Below the pieces are notes generated by a model. It saw only the letters and a program-made list of their open reading frames with translations, did no database searches and had not been told where the DNA came from. 64,000 bases of DNA from Diaporthe sp. PMI_573 (Eukaryota; Ascomycota; Sordariomycetes; Diaporthales; Diaporthaceae): NCBI GenBank assembly GCA_021399435.1, contig JAJTUP010000101.1:1-64000 (forward strand), given 5' to 3'. The stretch's first letter is position 1. Every line of letters starts with the position of its first letter. Position numbers and translations under genes: made by a program. Positions 22,851 through 34,807 of this stretch are shown in pieces.

Positions 22851-23892
22851 ATGGCGGTTCGCATCTATCAGCTCGTTGGACTAGGAGGTCTGCTCCTGAT
22901 GTGGGCGACTTCAGCGCAAAATTGCGACTACTCAAAAATGGGCATGTGCATCAAGCCCGAAGCGAGCGCATCCGTGGCCTTGCCATTCGCGCCCTTATTC
23001 AGCACCCCGCCAACTTTTGTCCTCGCCATCGACAACTTGGACGACCAGGATATTCAAGACATGTTGAACTTAGACGATGCCCTCCGTGCTCCCGCCGACA
23101 ACGAGCCGGCGTCGGCCGTGGCCTGGTGGCTCGAGTACGACAACAGTACCCTCAACAGAGACGACTCCCAAGAACGAGAATACTACGCCTGGGCCCTGGA
23201 GTCCAACTCGACCAACGACATCGGGGGCAACGACGGCGGATGCGAGAACCTGCTCGGTGCCGAATGCGTCAGCGACCTCAAGAACCTGTTCACCGGCTTA
23301 GACGGGGGCTTAGACGGGGGCTTTGCCGGAGCCCTGGCGGGACTCTTCCGCACGCCCCCCGCGAGGATCAACTGTCCGACGGTGCTTTGGCACCACGGAG
23401 ATGGCAGGAGTTCTGCGTTTGGGGGCGCCGTCAGGCCTTTGTGGTGGGGAGGCGGTAAGTTGGGCTCCCTACTACCTTACCTAACCTTACATACCAACAC
23501 CCAAGGTAAAATGACATGTGAGATAGCGCATGCTGACGTGTGTTGTTGCATCACTAGCTCAATGGTTTGCCAGAATGAGCGACAAATTCTTGTGGACGAG
23601 TGAACCCGGTCCGTCAGGCAACAGTTCGAGTACCCACGGCGTTCGGCAAATGCGTTACCGCTCCTTTGAGGAGCAAAAGGGCATTGCAGTCGTCGCCTTT
23701 AGTATGGGCCAGTCGCTGGTAGGGGGAGGACGGGACAACACTACCATCAATGTGGCCTGTCTCCGCGTGGGCGAGGCACCTAAGCAAGGAACTGGTGCTT
23801 CTCCTTCGGGTAACGGTGCTGGAACCAAGACGGCTGCCGCCTCGACTGTGGTCCTTGGTATCCTGGCAGCTGTGTGGGCCTTTGTTGCTTGA
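22851..23892 (+). CDS. Secreted, predicted GPI-anchored protein (one intron)
   Basis: Joined 22851-23454 and 23558-23892; 312 residues. The intron (103 bp) starts GTAAGT, ends CACTAG and has a CTGAC branch-type site about 20 bases before its end; it splits a codon after the first base, and removal joins two open frames. I chose ATG 22851 rather than the in-frame ATG 22779 because it gives a signal peptide (MAVRIYQLVGLGGLLLMWAT, cleavage near SA-QNC). The mature part has six Cys, four N-glycosylation sites (two NST, one NSS, one NTT), a Gly repeat (GLDGGLDGGF) and a Ser/Gly-rich stalk before a hydrophobic C-terminus (TVVLGILAAVWAFVA), the GPI-signal layout. I do not recognise a catalytic family. 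It probably sits on the plasma membrane or cell wall. Only intact host-type gene in the window. Confidence 0.8.
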
Positions 23893-24128
23893 CTTGGCCT
23901 AATTTAATCGGAGGATGACGTGGTATGGACTAGTTCCGAGAGGACGGCCTCACAAGGGATTTGTTTACGAGTGCCTACATCAGATACTTTTCAATAATGG
24001 TTTGCATTGCATTGCACGCCGTCAGATCAAATTGCTGGTGCTGTCTTGAAGCTCTCAGTGGATGGATTGAAAGTGTGGGTTGCTACCTACCCATGCAACC
24101 GCTTTTAATCATACTGTTGGTTATTTGA
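23893..24128. other. 3' flank of the GPI-protein gene
   Basis: About 240 bp without a supported frame; presumably the 3' UTR and spacer. No clear polyadenylation signal beyond AATAATGG at 23994. Confidence 0.35.
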
Positions 24129-24902
24129 CGACTGATCCGGACCCTGAACAAATCCAAGGAGCGCCGCGCCGAGCTTGAGACAGTCGTCGACAAGATCCTG
24201 TACGCGGCGATGTTTGACAAGAACCCCTTCTCACCAGAGGCTGCCTGGGACGCTGTAGACAAAGTCGGGCGGTGCGGGAGTCTGGATAGCTTTATCCAGT
24301 CGGCCAGTGGCATCGTCTGGGGCTGGGGGGAGGGACAGCTAGGCGAGCGCAGACCACGGCGTGAGCGCTCGCCCTCGCCTTGCACTTTCACCGAAACGCA
24401 GGAGATGCCCCACATGTATTCGCCCTATCCTATAGTCCCCGACAACGGGGATCTCTTACATCATGATATGGGCCCTTCGGTCACTGAGTTACCGGCCTCG
24501 CCAGGACAGCGGCAGCTGCCACCACCAACTTCAGCAACCTGTAGCACGGCGGCACGAGTGGAGGATATCGAGACCACGGATGGCGTTGGATATAGCGCCC
24601 TGGAGTGGTCGCGCAAAGCACCGACGGCATCATCAGAGATGGAACCGGCCGTCAGAGCACCTCGGGAGAGTCCTACAATGTCACAGTCCGTCACCGCCAA
24701 CAGTTCTTCAACAGACCCTGCTTTGCCACCATCCCCTAGCGACGCTCGCCCCTCACTCACAGCGTCCCAAACTACGCCCACAACGCCGCAGATCCTCCTA
24801 GCGATGGGGAAGTCGACATGCCACAGCCGCTACTTTTCACGCAGCCCTCGAGCACTGAACGGGAAGGGGGCCAAGAACAGGTGCCGATGCTTGTCGGGCT
24901 AG
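24129..24902 (+). CDS. Candidate gene of unknown function, 5' end unresolved
   Basis: Open from 24129 to a stop at 24900-24902; first in-frame ATG at 24210. Before that ATG the frame still looks coding (LNKSKERRAELETVVDKILYA, an amphipathic helix), so an upstream exon is likely, though I see no convincing acceptor site. Then NPFSPEAAWDAVDKVGR and a long Pro/Ser/Thr-rich low-complexity tail. A second frame (24818-25051) picks up with DPPSDGEVDMPQPLLF, so there may be a frameshift or intron near 24800. Composition is not RIP-altered. It could be a decayed gene; no family recognised. Confidence 0.35.
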   Translation, partial: RLIRTLNKSKERRAELETVVDKILYAAMFDKNPFSPEAAWDAVDKVGRCGSLDSFIQSASGIVWGWGEGQLGERRPRRERSPSPCTFTETQEMPHMYSPYPIVPDNGDLLHHDMGPSVTELPASPGQRQLPPPTSATCSTAARVEDIETTDGVGYSALEWSRKAPTASSEMEPAVRAPRESPTMSQSVTANSSSTDPALPPSPSDARPSLTASQTTPTTPQILLAMGKSTCHSRYFSRSPRALNGKGAKNRCRCLSG

Positions 24903-25072
24903 CCTGGGTGGAAAGTCCAAGCCAAGGGGCAAGAGGCGGTTTCACGAGGTGGAAGGCTCGGATCTCGAAAATGCAGCATGTGTTAAACGGGCGAGGCGAG
25001 AAGTTGGGTAAAGAGTCGTCCCAAGAGTGGTCTGGGAACTTGAGGACTGGATAGCCTAGAACTTCACATTTC

Positions 25073-26481
25073 CTACATGAAACGCCTCTTGGGCTGATTG
25101 TCCGGGAGAGCAGGGACATCCTTCAGCATGATGGAAAGATTGGCAAATTCGGCGGGGAAGGCGTGCAGAGGAAGGGCCTCGGCGAGCTTGGTGAAACGCG
25201 CCCACGTAGCGCGGCCGTCGTGGAAGACGCGATCAATATCGGCGGAGCTTGGGATCAGGAGGTCGTGGTCGGTGCCGATCAGCTTGTCCGGGATGTCAGA
25301 CGAAGAGCTTGTTGACATCTCCGAGGGAGCGGCATCGTGGGCGGAACGGGTCGCGTCGTCGGCGGTCCGATCGCTGGCGGACTTGTCGTAGTCATCATCC
25401 ATGTTCAAAATCGTGGCCTTTTGCTCTTTCATCCAGATCTTATATCCATTTGGCCGTTTCATAGTAGGTTCTGCTGCACCGCTTTAACAGAGAATGGGAC
25501 TAGGTGTGGTTGGCTTATATATCTTGCTCCACAGCTGCTCTACACAAGCTTTAGCCTTCTCGATCCATTCCTTCTTATCTTCCCAAGTCTTCTCCATGTA
25601 TGCCCACTTGAGCGAGGGATTTAAGACCGTTGCTGCTGAATACAGATGGCTTCTGCCATGTTCTCGCCGCTATGTTGTCCTTCCAGCTCCTCTATTCTCA
25701 CTACAAGAGACTGCAGACCGTAATCTTCAGAAACAAACTAATCTGTAAAACCGATGACCCCTAAGCAGTTTGGAGATATCCAATTATCGGGAACAATATA
25801 GACAGAGGAAAGGGCATTTTGTAAGGCTCGCTTTACAAACTCCTTTTTGTTGTCATAACCCCATTGTAAGTCGGCTTTAACCGTATTAGCAGACCTCGGG
25901 AGAAGGTTATCCGCAACCAGGCAAAGATAGCGGATAAAGTCACAAAAGGCAGGCTATTTAATATAAGCAAAGGAGAGGCTGCAAGCTACTATATAGCGGC
26001 AGTATAACTCGCGCAAGCTGGCTTGATCCAACACATCTTCCTCTGCTATTATCTTGCGCTTCTTGGAGGGGACAAAGGTATCATTAGTCATAAAGATAGT
26101 AATGTCTCTAAGGCGGCTTTAAGTCGTCGCTCGACAGTTGTCTTGCCTCCCGAAGACCATAATTCTATGCTCCTTGCACAAATAATCGATAATTGTAGAT
26201 AATCCGCCAGAATAATTATATCTCTTCTCTCTCTTCTTGTTAAAGTAGGGCTGGCAATGCCACTATTTCCTTCTATTAAAATCAACCCAGGCTACAGACA
26301 ATATCTTACTTTCTTCTATTCGATAATACTTCTAAATAGAAGATATCGTTTGGCGGGAAAAGCTATTAGTCGACGGCAACAAAAAAGGTACTATAGAGAA
26401 AGTGGCCGCATTAAGGTCGGAATCATCTAGATAGTTAATAACATTATCAAGAATGCTAACAGGATCACCAATAGAAGACAT
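25073..26481 (-). pseudogene. hAT transposase, internally deleted
   Basis: Starts at ATG 26481 (MSSIGDPVSILDN). N-terminal part holds a BED-finger-like segment (WHCQPYF ... IIDYLCKEH), then the N-terminal helical region (CSLSFAYIK, FCDFIRYLC, ANTVKADLQ), IVPDNWISPNCLGVIGF (the DLWTS..N...G motif) and EELEGQHSGEN (G.HSGEN). After this the frame shifts and resumes at about 25625 with AATVLNPSLKWAYMEKTW, a late hAT motif, so the catalytic centre and large insertion domain are deleted. The C-terminal 129 codons (25073-25462, from MKRPNGYKIWM) are intact. Four or five in-frame TAA/TAG stops lie at Gln-type positions. It therefore cannot be active. Confidence 0.75.
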
Positions 26482-26825
26482 AATTCAGTTAGGCCGCAAG
26501 TAGACAAAAGATTTACATTCATAATAGCAGTATTATAGTTAGAAGGAAATTGCTAGAGCAAAAGACTTATAATTAACGATTTTCTCCTTTAATATATACG
26601 AGTAGCAGACTTAAAGTATGCAAACCCAATACTCCGATTAATTATACCAAATACAGAATAAACGCGTTAATAAAAACATCAATTTTGGGGGACGCGTTCC
26701 TTAGTTATAATACATCTACAGGGCTTATAGGGTATCAAGATTGGGTAGGATAAGGTAGCGTTACTAAATTAGTGAGAAGAATTAGGTTAATAGTGGCTGG
26801 TAATTACACCCTCAGCTACGAAACT
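26482..26825. other. 5' flank of the hAT remnant
   Basis: No frame supported. Probably the untranslated leader of the hAT element leading to its subterminal repeats. Confidence 0.4.
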
Positions 26826-27040
26826 ACCCTACAGTCAGACTAATAGTCTGACTATTAGTCTGGAATTCTCAGACTAGGACCACTGGTCAGTCTGGAATTC
26901 TCAGACTGGGACCACTGGTCAGTCTAGACGAGTCAGATTGAACTATCGGTCTGGTCCAAGACATACAGACTAGACTAATAGTCCGCGGACTATTGGTCTA
27001 GACTATGGTCCGGACTAATAGTCTGCTTAATGGTCTGGAC
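26826..27040. repeat. AGTCTGG/CCAGACT short repeats at hAT end
   Basis: More than fifteen copies of AGTCTG, GGTCTGG, GACTAATAGTC and complements, including a duplicated CAGTCTGGAATTCTCAGACT block (26856-26910). They lie upstream of the hAT start on the minus strand and match in type the cluster at 19545-19680. Confidence 0.6.
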
Positions 27041-27127
27041 TATTGCGAGCGCTGATATCTCTAGGGCAACGCAACAAAGCAGAAAGGCAACGACCATGGG
27101 TCTTGCGTCTGAAAGGTTCTTGCTGGG

Positions 27128-27321
27128 TGTAATGGGCTCTGCACTAGGCACGATGGTCCGCTGAACTAGGAAGGCCAGCACGTATATTAGGTATAGGTAT
27201 GGTGCAAGACTAATTCTTGCCCCCCTCCAGTCTAAGACGTGGGGGCTTCGGGTCCCTTTCTAGAAGGGCCTTCGCCAGGGCTACACCAGGGCTTCCCCGT
27301 AGCTTCCGCCCGGCCGTTACA
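27128..27321 (-). mobile_element. Chromovirus 3' LTR
   Basis: 194 bp, GC-rich in its second half (TTCGGGTCCC, CCGCCCGGCCGTTACA); pairs with 34614-34807. It is the 3' LTR because pol runs toward it. Confidence 0.88.
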
Positions 27322-27619
27322 ATTATACCTTCCCCCCAGAGGCCCGTCCCCAGGCCGTCAACCACGGCTTTCGTACAGCTTTCATAGGCACCTTCTAGTC
27401 ACTACCTCTAGTAACTCACAGAACATTCTGAACCTATACATAACCTTTTTAGCGCTACACAGGCTAGGTAGCGTGGTTTAAATAGCTCGCCCTTTAGGCT
27501 ACTATTAACCTCTCTCTCTCTCCGACCTATACTTCACTACTTCTTAAAGTCATTACTATAGCTCTTCTTCTATCTACTACTTTAAGTAGTTTTCATGATT
27601 ACTTCTCAATACCTTTATC

Positions 27620-29260
27620 ATGTCTTGCTCGTCTAGCTTGTTTAAGGGCTTCTCGCCCTTACTACTAGGTAAGGCGTTACCTTCCTCTTTAGAAGGGTCT
27701 CGCAATCGTTCCCAGTCTTCTTTAGCAAGTACTTCTAGCCTTGGGCCTCTAGCCCCTGTTTACTTTCGTTCTCCTTTTGTTGATTCTGCCAGTGAAGGTA
27801 GCTCTTCGTACTACTTATAGTTATCCTCCCCATAAGGTTAGAGTAACCTGTTTATAGGGTTTCCTAACTTATTAGGTTTAAGTCCCAAGGGGTTTAGTAG
27901 TAATCACACTAGCCTTATTACAAATCCTCTAACTATCTCTTCTTCTTTAGAGCCGTCCTCCTCTAAATAGAGTAATACCTTGACTATGACTTAAGGTAAG
28001 TCCTTGAAAGCAGCTAGTAAGTAGCCTGCTACTACCCTGTAGACCCCTTAAACTCGTCGCGAGGTAGTAGCGAGCATTGCTGTGTTACTGGGTAAGCTGA
28101 ACTAGAGTAGACCCCTGAAAGTACCTTGAATCCTGAAGGGACTGACTTTCTCTACTAGTAAGTTTATATAGTTATATATACCTGCTGAGGCCCTTAGATA
28201 TGTGATGCCTCCTAGCTAGCAGTACGTGGTAGTAGCCCCTGTAGATATTGTTTGAACCTTGCGTGATATGTCTAGACAGGACAAGAGGGTGTAGACCTAG
28301 AGTTGGGCGATCTAGTCCTAAGCCCCTTGCAAAGCCTGTATGTATAGTTTTCTTAAGAGGTTTGAGGAGGATGTACCTTCCTTGTAGGAGGATGTGACCT
28401 ATACTGTAACTAGTTTAGGGAGCTTTTGGTATAATTAGTGTATTGTAAAGTATTACTTACCTTGTGTAATGGTAAGTATTTTTCTATCTATTATTGTTAT
28501 TTTTATTAACTATTATAGGGGGATCCTTTAATTATTAGGTTAATCTCTGACTTATATTTTGCGAGAGCCCTTCTAAGGGGAATTGCCTAAGCTATAAATC
28601 CTCCTTTATTAATTATATAGAAGAACTAGCTATTGATTTTATAGGTTTATCTAGCCTAAACCTTGATAAACCTATTTATAAATAGACTAAGTAGTACTTT
28701 AGTATTTTGGAAGATGGTAGAGAATCTAAAGTATAAGAGAGGCTTCTAAGGAGAGAAGAAATAGATTAAGGTTGTAAATGTAAGTCCCCTATATTTCGAG
28801 GTATGATTATATACTAATCTACTTAGGAATTAGCTATTATAGAGGCTAGTGTCTTTTAGTTATAGGCCCTAGCTAATTTATACTTACTTTATTTAGTATA
28901 GTTTAGCTTAGCTGACTTGGTAGATGCCCTTTATAAGAAGATCTTGAGGGACCTGGTTAATACTTGTTATAGTATACTATACGTGGTTCTAGCTAATAAT
29001 GGGTTCCTGGTCTAGCACGGCTTAGTTTAGGGGTTTCTCTTAGAGGTTTCGTGGGTTATAGATAATGCTTTTAGGACCTAGCTAGAGGGGTTTCTACTGC
29101 TACTGTAGGAGATGACCTATAGGATGTGGACGGCTCTTCCCTGCTAGTTACTTAGGGATATGGTAGCTTAGTAATTAGTACTAGTAGAGGGGGCTTGGTT
29201 TTTTAGGAGTGGGGATAATGATACCCTTGTGTTGCTTTTTTGGGGACTCTTCTAGTCCCC
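27620..29260 (+). pseudogene. Antisense accessory gene of the chromovirus, two exons, RIP-damaged
   Basis: Plus-strand frame opposite to pol. Exon 1, 27620-28471: 284 codons from ATG (MSCSSSLFKGFSPLLLGKAL), interrupted only by TAA/TAG at Gln-type positions. An intron of 47 bp follows (28472-28518: GTAAGT, ATTAAC branch-type site, TATAG). Exon 2 runs from 28519 to about 29260 with Gln-type stops and two or three TGA; its end is uncertain. The first part is Ser/Leu/Pro-rich; near the intron there is a CKACMYSFLKRFEED segment, and exon 2 is basic. No known domain recognised. It lies wholly in the 2.3 kb beyond the pol end, so it is not a shadow of pol. Confidence 0.55.
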
Positions 29261-29639
29261 CCTTAACCTAGACATTTCTAAGGTTATTTGTGCTTAATTC
29301 TAATGTGTTAATCTTTAAAGCCCTCCTCTACTTAGGTAATACTTGATGGCCCCTTAATAGGCCTTTACCTAGAAACATTTTCCTGTTATTAGGCTAGCCT
29401 CTAGTTTACCCATCAGTTCTCTAACACTCATCTATCTAACATTAGCTTCATTAGCTAGTCATCTAGTACTTATTAGGCTAATATTAACTTCATTAGCTAG
29501 TTATCTAGCTATCCTGGCCTTCATTAGCCTATCGCTACTTAATTTATAGCTACTTCCTGCAGCCTCTGCTAGTCTAGTCTTGGGTTCTCTTCCAGCTTTG
29601 CTTCAGCCCTCTCCCTTTCTGGTACTTTATGATGGTTTT

Positions 29640-32600
29640 ATCTACTAATATTTTGTCTTCTAGCACCCATGAGTTGTATTTATTAGGCCACCCTTTCTAC
29701 TTTACCAAGTAGTATATAGTATCCTCAATCTTTTAGTAGTCTCGGATCTCTTCTAGCTCCCATTTAGCCTATTTATCCTCTAAGTCTAGTAGGTCTAGGA
29801 TGCCTTCTATTAGGTCCTTTAGGTTTCTCGCTATCTAGGGCTCTAGCTAGCTTATGTAGTATACGTGGTGTATTTAGGAGTACTTCTCTAGTAGGGTCAG
29901 ACTATAGGCCTACTTACTTACTTAAGACATGATCTTAAATAGGCTAACCCTCTATGGAGCAAGCTTCTTGTTTTTTAGGAGTAGATGCTTAGTTATTAGT
30001 AATACCTATTAGCTGATCTTGAATTATATGGGCTGGTGTTGATTATTATAATTTCGGGCCTGTGTCTTAACTACCTGTTTCTAGTTCTCCTTATAGTTTG
30101 TTTGAATTTACTAAAGTTTTTTAATATGTTCTTTGACTACTGGTACCTCCCTTTGAGGAATACTGTCCTTAGTGGGCTATTTATCGTATAGAATAGTAAA
30201 AGATGGTTTATAGCTAAAGAGAGCTTTAAACAGGCTTATTTTAATTATAGTACTTTATACTAAATTATAAGCGAAGAATGTAGTATGTAATAAGTTTAGC
30301 TAGTTCTAGGTGTTTTCTACTATAAATACCTTTAGGTATTATTCTAGGGTTTGGTTTATTCTTTTTATTTATCTATTGCCCTATGGGTGGTAAGTAGTAG
30401 TGTATTAGGTTTTGATTCTACTTAGCTAGCAAAGTATCTTCTAGAACTTACTAGTAAAGGTTGTACCTTTGTTAGTCATGATTCCTTTAGGTAGTCCCTA
30501 TTTATATTTAATCTCTTTATAGAAGATCTTGGCTAGTTTAGTAGTATTTATTATTATGCTTACTATAGTAAAGAAACTTATTTTAGTATAATGATCTATG
30601 ATAACTAGGATTATATCTATTTCCTAGCTATCTCTAATAGTAGTTGGGAGTCTAGTGATAAAGTTTATACTAAGTTCTTATATGGGGCCTGATAGAATTA
30701 GTAACGAAGTAAGCTCTCTATATAGGTAATGATATAGTGTAGATATGTATTAGTATGTTATGTAAGAGCGTATATAGTTTATAATAGAGGCCTTTAAGCC
30801 TAGCTAGTAAAAATATCTTTTAACTAGGATTTGTGTCTATATTTGCCTCTAGTGCCTGCTTAGTGGCTCATTATGGTAGGTTTGTAGGATCTCCTGTTAT
30901 AAGGCTTCTTGTTCTGGTATATATATGTATCCCTTCTAGTATAGTAGCCTGTCTTGGAACTTATAACTAGAACTATCTAAAATAGTACTATTTAAGGATT
31001 TAATCCTCTTAATGATGGCCTGGATTATAGGGTCTTCCTCCTAGGCTTTGTGAATTAAGTCTAATAGTGGAGAGTGGGGCCCTTAGTATATTATACCTGT
31101 GTTACTAATGTATGCCTGGACCCGGACTCTTATTATAAACTACCCTTATAGGGGAGCTATAGACTTGAGCTAACGCTCTATTAGGGAGGAATTAAGTTTT
31201 AAGACCTCTTATACTTTAGTACTTCTAACTATAGCCTTAAACTAGGCCTACTGTTGGTCTTTTGGATAGGATTGTGTATTCTTCTTAATGGTTGTAACTA
31301 TCTTTAATTCTAGAGTTAGGATCTAACTTAAATTTAGAGGCTTTTCTTTTAATATATAGTTAAACCTTCTTAATAGGCTATTTGTTAGGTTTGTCTTCCT
31401 AGAGTAGTGTTTAATAGTAAAATCAAATCTAGCTAAATATATTAGCTATCAAACTTATTTTTATATTAGTTCTTTTTACTTTATAAAGCCATGGAGATTA
31501 TTATAATTAGAAAGAACTATAACTAGTTCTTGTACTCCTTTGAGGTACTATTACTAATGCCTGAAACTTTCAATAATGGTACTTAATTTCTTATTATAGG
31601 TTATCTAATTAAGCTTAGCTCTTAAGAACTTTTTTAACTAAAAAGTAATCAGATACTATCGAGATTTACTCTTATAGTGATGTTATTATAAGATTACTAA
31701 TATGGTAGCTCTGTCTAATGTATTATACTTAATTTGAGTAGGAAGTATAGGGTTATAGTATTAGAGAAGAGGTGCTTGTTAGAACCTTGTCTTAAGCTCC
31801 TTGAATACCTTTTGTGTCTTAGTATTTTCTAGGGTAAAGAGATCCATCCCCTCTAGCTTTTAGCTATGTTTTATGCCCTTTAGTTACTTATTAAGTAGTT
31901 ATATAATCTTTAAGTAATCCTTAATAAACCTTTAGTAGAAGTTATAGAAACCTAAGAATACTTGAATATCGTGGTAGGTAGTTAGTATTGGCTATTCTTA
32001 GATGGTCCTAATCCTGTTAGGGTCTATTTAAACTCCCTTTTTTCTAACTAAAAATCCTAAAAACTTGATCTCTTCTTGAAAAAAGTAGTACTTCTTAATA
32101 TTACTATATAACTCTACTATTATGAGATGATCTATAATTATCTATATATACTTCTTATACTCTTCCTTACTTCTTGAGAAAATTAAGATATTATCTAAAT
32201 AAATAATTATATAAATATTAATATAATCTCTTAAAACCTTAGTAATAAAAGATTAAAATGTAGCTAGTATATTAGTTAATCTAAATAGTATTACTCTGAA
32301 TTTATAATATCTATATTAAGTATAAAAAGTAGTCTTCTATTTATTACCCTCTTAGATACAAATCTAATAATATATGTTTATTAAATTAATCTTAGAGAAA
32401 AACTATATACCTAATAGTTGATCTAGAATCTCCAAAACTAGTAGTAAGGGGTACTGATTTTTTATTATTATTTTGTTTAGAGCCCTATAGTTAATATAAA
32501 GTTGAAGGGTTCTGTCTTTTTTTAGTATAAATAAAACTAGTGTACTAGCGGGACTTTTGTTATGGGTGATTTGCCCTGACTTTAAACTCTCTTTAAGCTA

Positions 32601-34560
32601 TTTTCTTAAGACCTTGAGTTTTGTTGATAAGAGTGGGTGTAGGGGTAGAAAAGGGGGTGAAGTCTCCTTTTCTAGCTCTATTACATGATCTGCTTTCCTC
32701 CTTAGTAGTAATTTCTTAGCCTAGTCCTTGATGAAAAACTCCTCTAATCTCTTTAGTCGCGGGTGTATCTAAGATGAATCTAGGGGTGACTTTTCCTCTT
32801 TGTTTATCCCTCGGGGCTCCTACTGACTTCTCCCTTCCTATCCTGCTAGACTAGAAGGTTTAGTAGTAGGAAAGACTGTATAATAATAGGAGACCTTTCC
32901 CTAATTCCTTATGAAAGACTTTATAGTCTGTTCTATTATATAAATCTCGTCCTGTTGAAGCTACTAATTCTTTGGATGGCTTTTGAGCCCTATTTGAAAA
33001 TGTTTTAAACCTAGGGTACTTAATAGTAAAACAGACTCTGAGTATTTCCTTTTAATTATGATATAATCTTGTATCTCCTTCCTCTAATTTCTAAAATGGT
33101 CCTTGAGTAATAAAGGTACTTGATAGATACTATGAGTAGGAACTATGGTTTCTTAGATTCTTACTATAGATACTGATGTCTTTATAGATAATTTAAGGCT
33201 AAACTTCTTAATAAAAGAAATACTAATTAAGTCTACTTATACCTATATATCTAGATTAACCTTAATATATCTTTAACTATACTTTGTGGTTACTTTACTT
33301 AAGATTGTAAATATCTCTTGGACTTTAACTATCTCTTTTTCTACTTCTGGGTATAGTTACTAGTCCTTTTCTTTAACCTTAGATACTGTTCTTGTAGGTG
33401 GTTAAGAGGTGCTTTGACTCCCTCTCCCTTAGTTCTAACCTTGATAGCCCCTAGACTAATAGTTACCATAGCCTCATACTTAATTTACTAATACTATAGT
33501 TTTTGCTAGTACTGGATAGTTTAGAGCGTAGTAGTAAGTGCTTCTATACTTATAGTATGTAGTTGTCTTGCTTGTTTTATCTAGAGGATTTAGCTTTAGG
33601 GTTGCTTTAGAGGTACTTCCCTAAGTGTTTTAATTTGGTAGGGTATAAGAACCCTTGCCCTAGAATCCTTGGCCTCTACCTTAGCCTCGCGGCTAGGGGT
33701 TATTTAGAGTTCTTCCCCTTAAATTCATGGTACTTCCTAAGAAGTTTCCTCCTTTAATACTTCTTAAGAAGTTTCCTCCTTATCCTCTCTTATTAGGGGT
33801 TCTACTAGTTCCCCCTTATTTCGGGCCTACCTCCTTATATTTTCTCTTTTTAATCCTCTCTAAGGTATTAACCTAAATTACTTAGGTAACTCTAACTATC
33901 TTATCTCTAGTCTCTAGCATACTTAGGGTATATTTTGTTTAAATCTCTAGCAATATCTATCCTAATAACCTTAAGAGAAAGAATTTAGCCCTTAAACTAT
34001 TACTTCTTATTTCTTGTTTTAATTCTAATATTTTAAGGTACTAGTGAAAGGTTTATAGATCTTGGTTTTCTCGTTAGTAAGTAATATTAATTAAGTTTTA
34101 AATAATACTTAATATACCTTAGGGATCCTTCTTGAAATTAGAGCTAAAAGTCTTAAACTTATCCTACTTATAATAGTTAAATATAGACTTGTCTCCTCTT
34201 CTTAAGGATTTTATATAAGTATCCTAGTAGTTTCGATACTCCTTCTTGACATAGTCTAACGTATATATTACTTTTATCTTATCATCATAGAGGGTTTATA
34301 GTTATAAGATATAGGCCCTTTCTATATCTATCATCTAGCTATTATATTGCTAAAGGGTATAGGCTATAGATAGTGAAGTAATATTAGCTAGCTTTAGGTC
34401 TTTTGACTTGACTTTAATGGTTGTTCAAGCTACTTCCAGAGTATTAATTCTCTGTTAAAGTAGTTAATTATGTTCCTATTCTCGTACCAGGGCATCATCA
34501 AGCTAAAGTGTTCCTAAGCTACCCTTAGTATCGTCGTGACTTCCTTAGGATCTTCCCCTT
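29640..34560 (-). pseudogene. Chromovirus gag-pol with C-terminal chromodomain, RIP-damaged
   Basis: Minus-strand order: gag (about 33650-34560), protease (about 33000-33300), RT, RNase H, integrase, chromodomain. RT is clear at 32400-32560: KSPASTLVLFILKKD, LQLYINYRALNKI. The chromodomain at 29640-29790 reads WELEEIRD, TIYYLVKWKGWP, NSWVLED. Stops are mostly Gln type, so the frame was intact before RIP. A chromodomain behind the integrase is the defining mark of chromoviruses and directs insertion toward modified chromatin. Confidence 0.85.
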
Positions 34561-34613
34561 CTTTCCCTAGTCTTTAGTAGTATCGTGGGTAGTGTGGTAA
34601 GAAGAATCAGAAT

Positions 34614-34807
34614 TGTAATGGGCTCTATACTAGGCACGATGGTCTGGTAAACTGGGAAGGCTAGTACGTATATTAGGTATAGGTATGGTGCAAGACTGAT
34701 TCTTGCCCCCCTCTAGTCTGAGACGTAGGGGCTTCGGGTCCCTTTCTAAAAGGGCCTTCGCCGGGGCCACACCGGGGCTTCCCCGTGGCTTCCGCCCGGC
34801 CGTTATA
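34614..34807 (-). mobile_element. Chromovirus 5' LTR
   Basis: 194 bp, partner of 27128-27321, with the final CA mutated to TA. It lies on the gag side. Confidence 0.88.

Larger units (their letters stand above)
27128..34807 (-). mobile_element. Complete Gypsy chromovirus with target duplication
   Basis: 7,680 bp. LTRs of 194 bp each (27128-27321 and 34614-34807), TGTAATGGGC...GGCCGTTACA (right copy ends TATA), flanked by CTGGG on both sides (27123-27127, 34808-34812). Internal pol is on the minus strand, 29640-34560. The LTR pair differs mainly by transitions. The roughly 2.3 kb between pol and the left LTR holds a separate plus-strand frame. It inserted into the flank of the hAT remnant. 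Confidence 0.9.
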
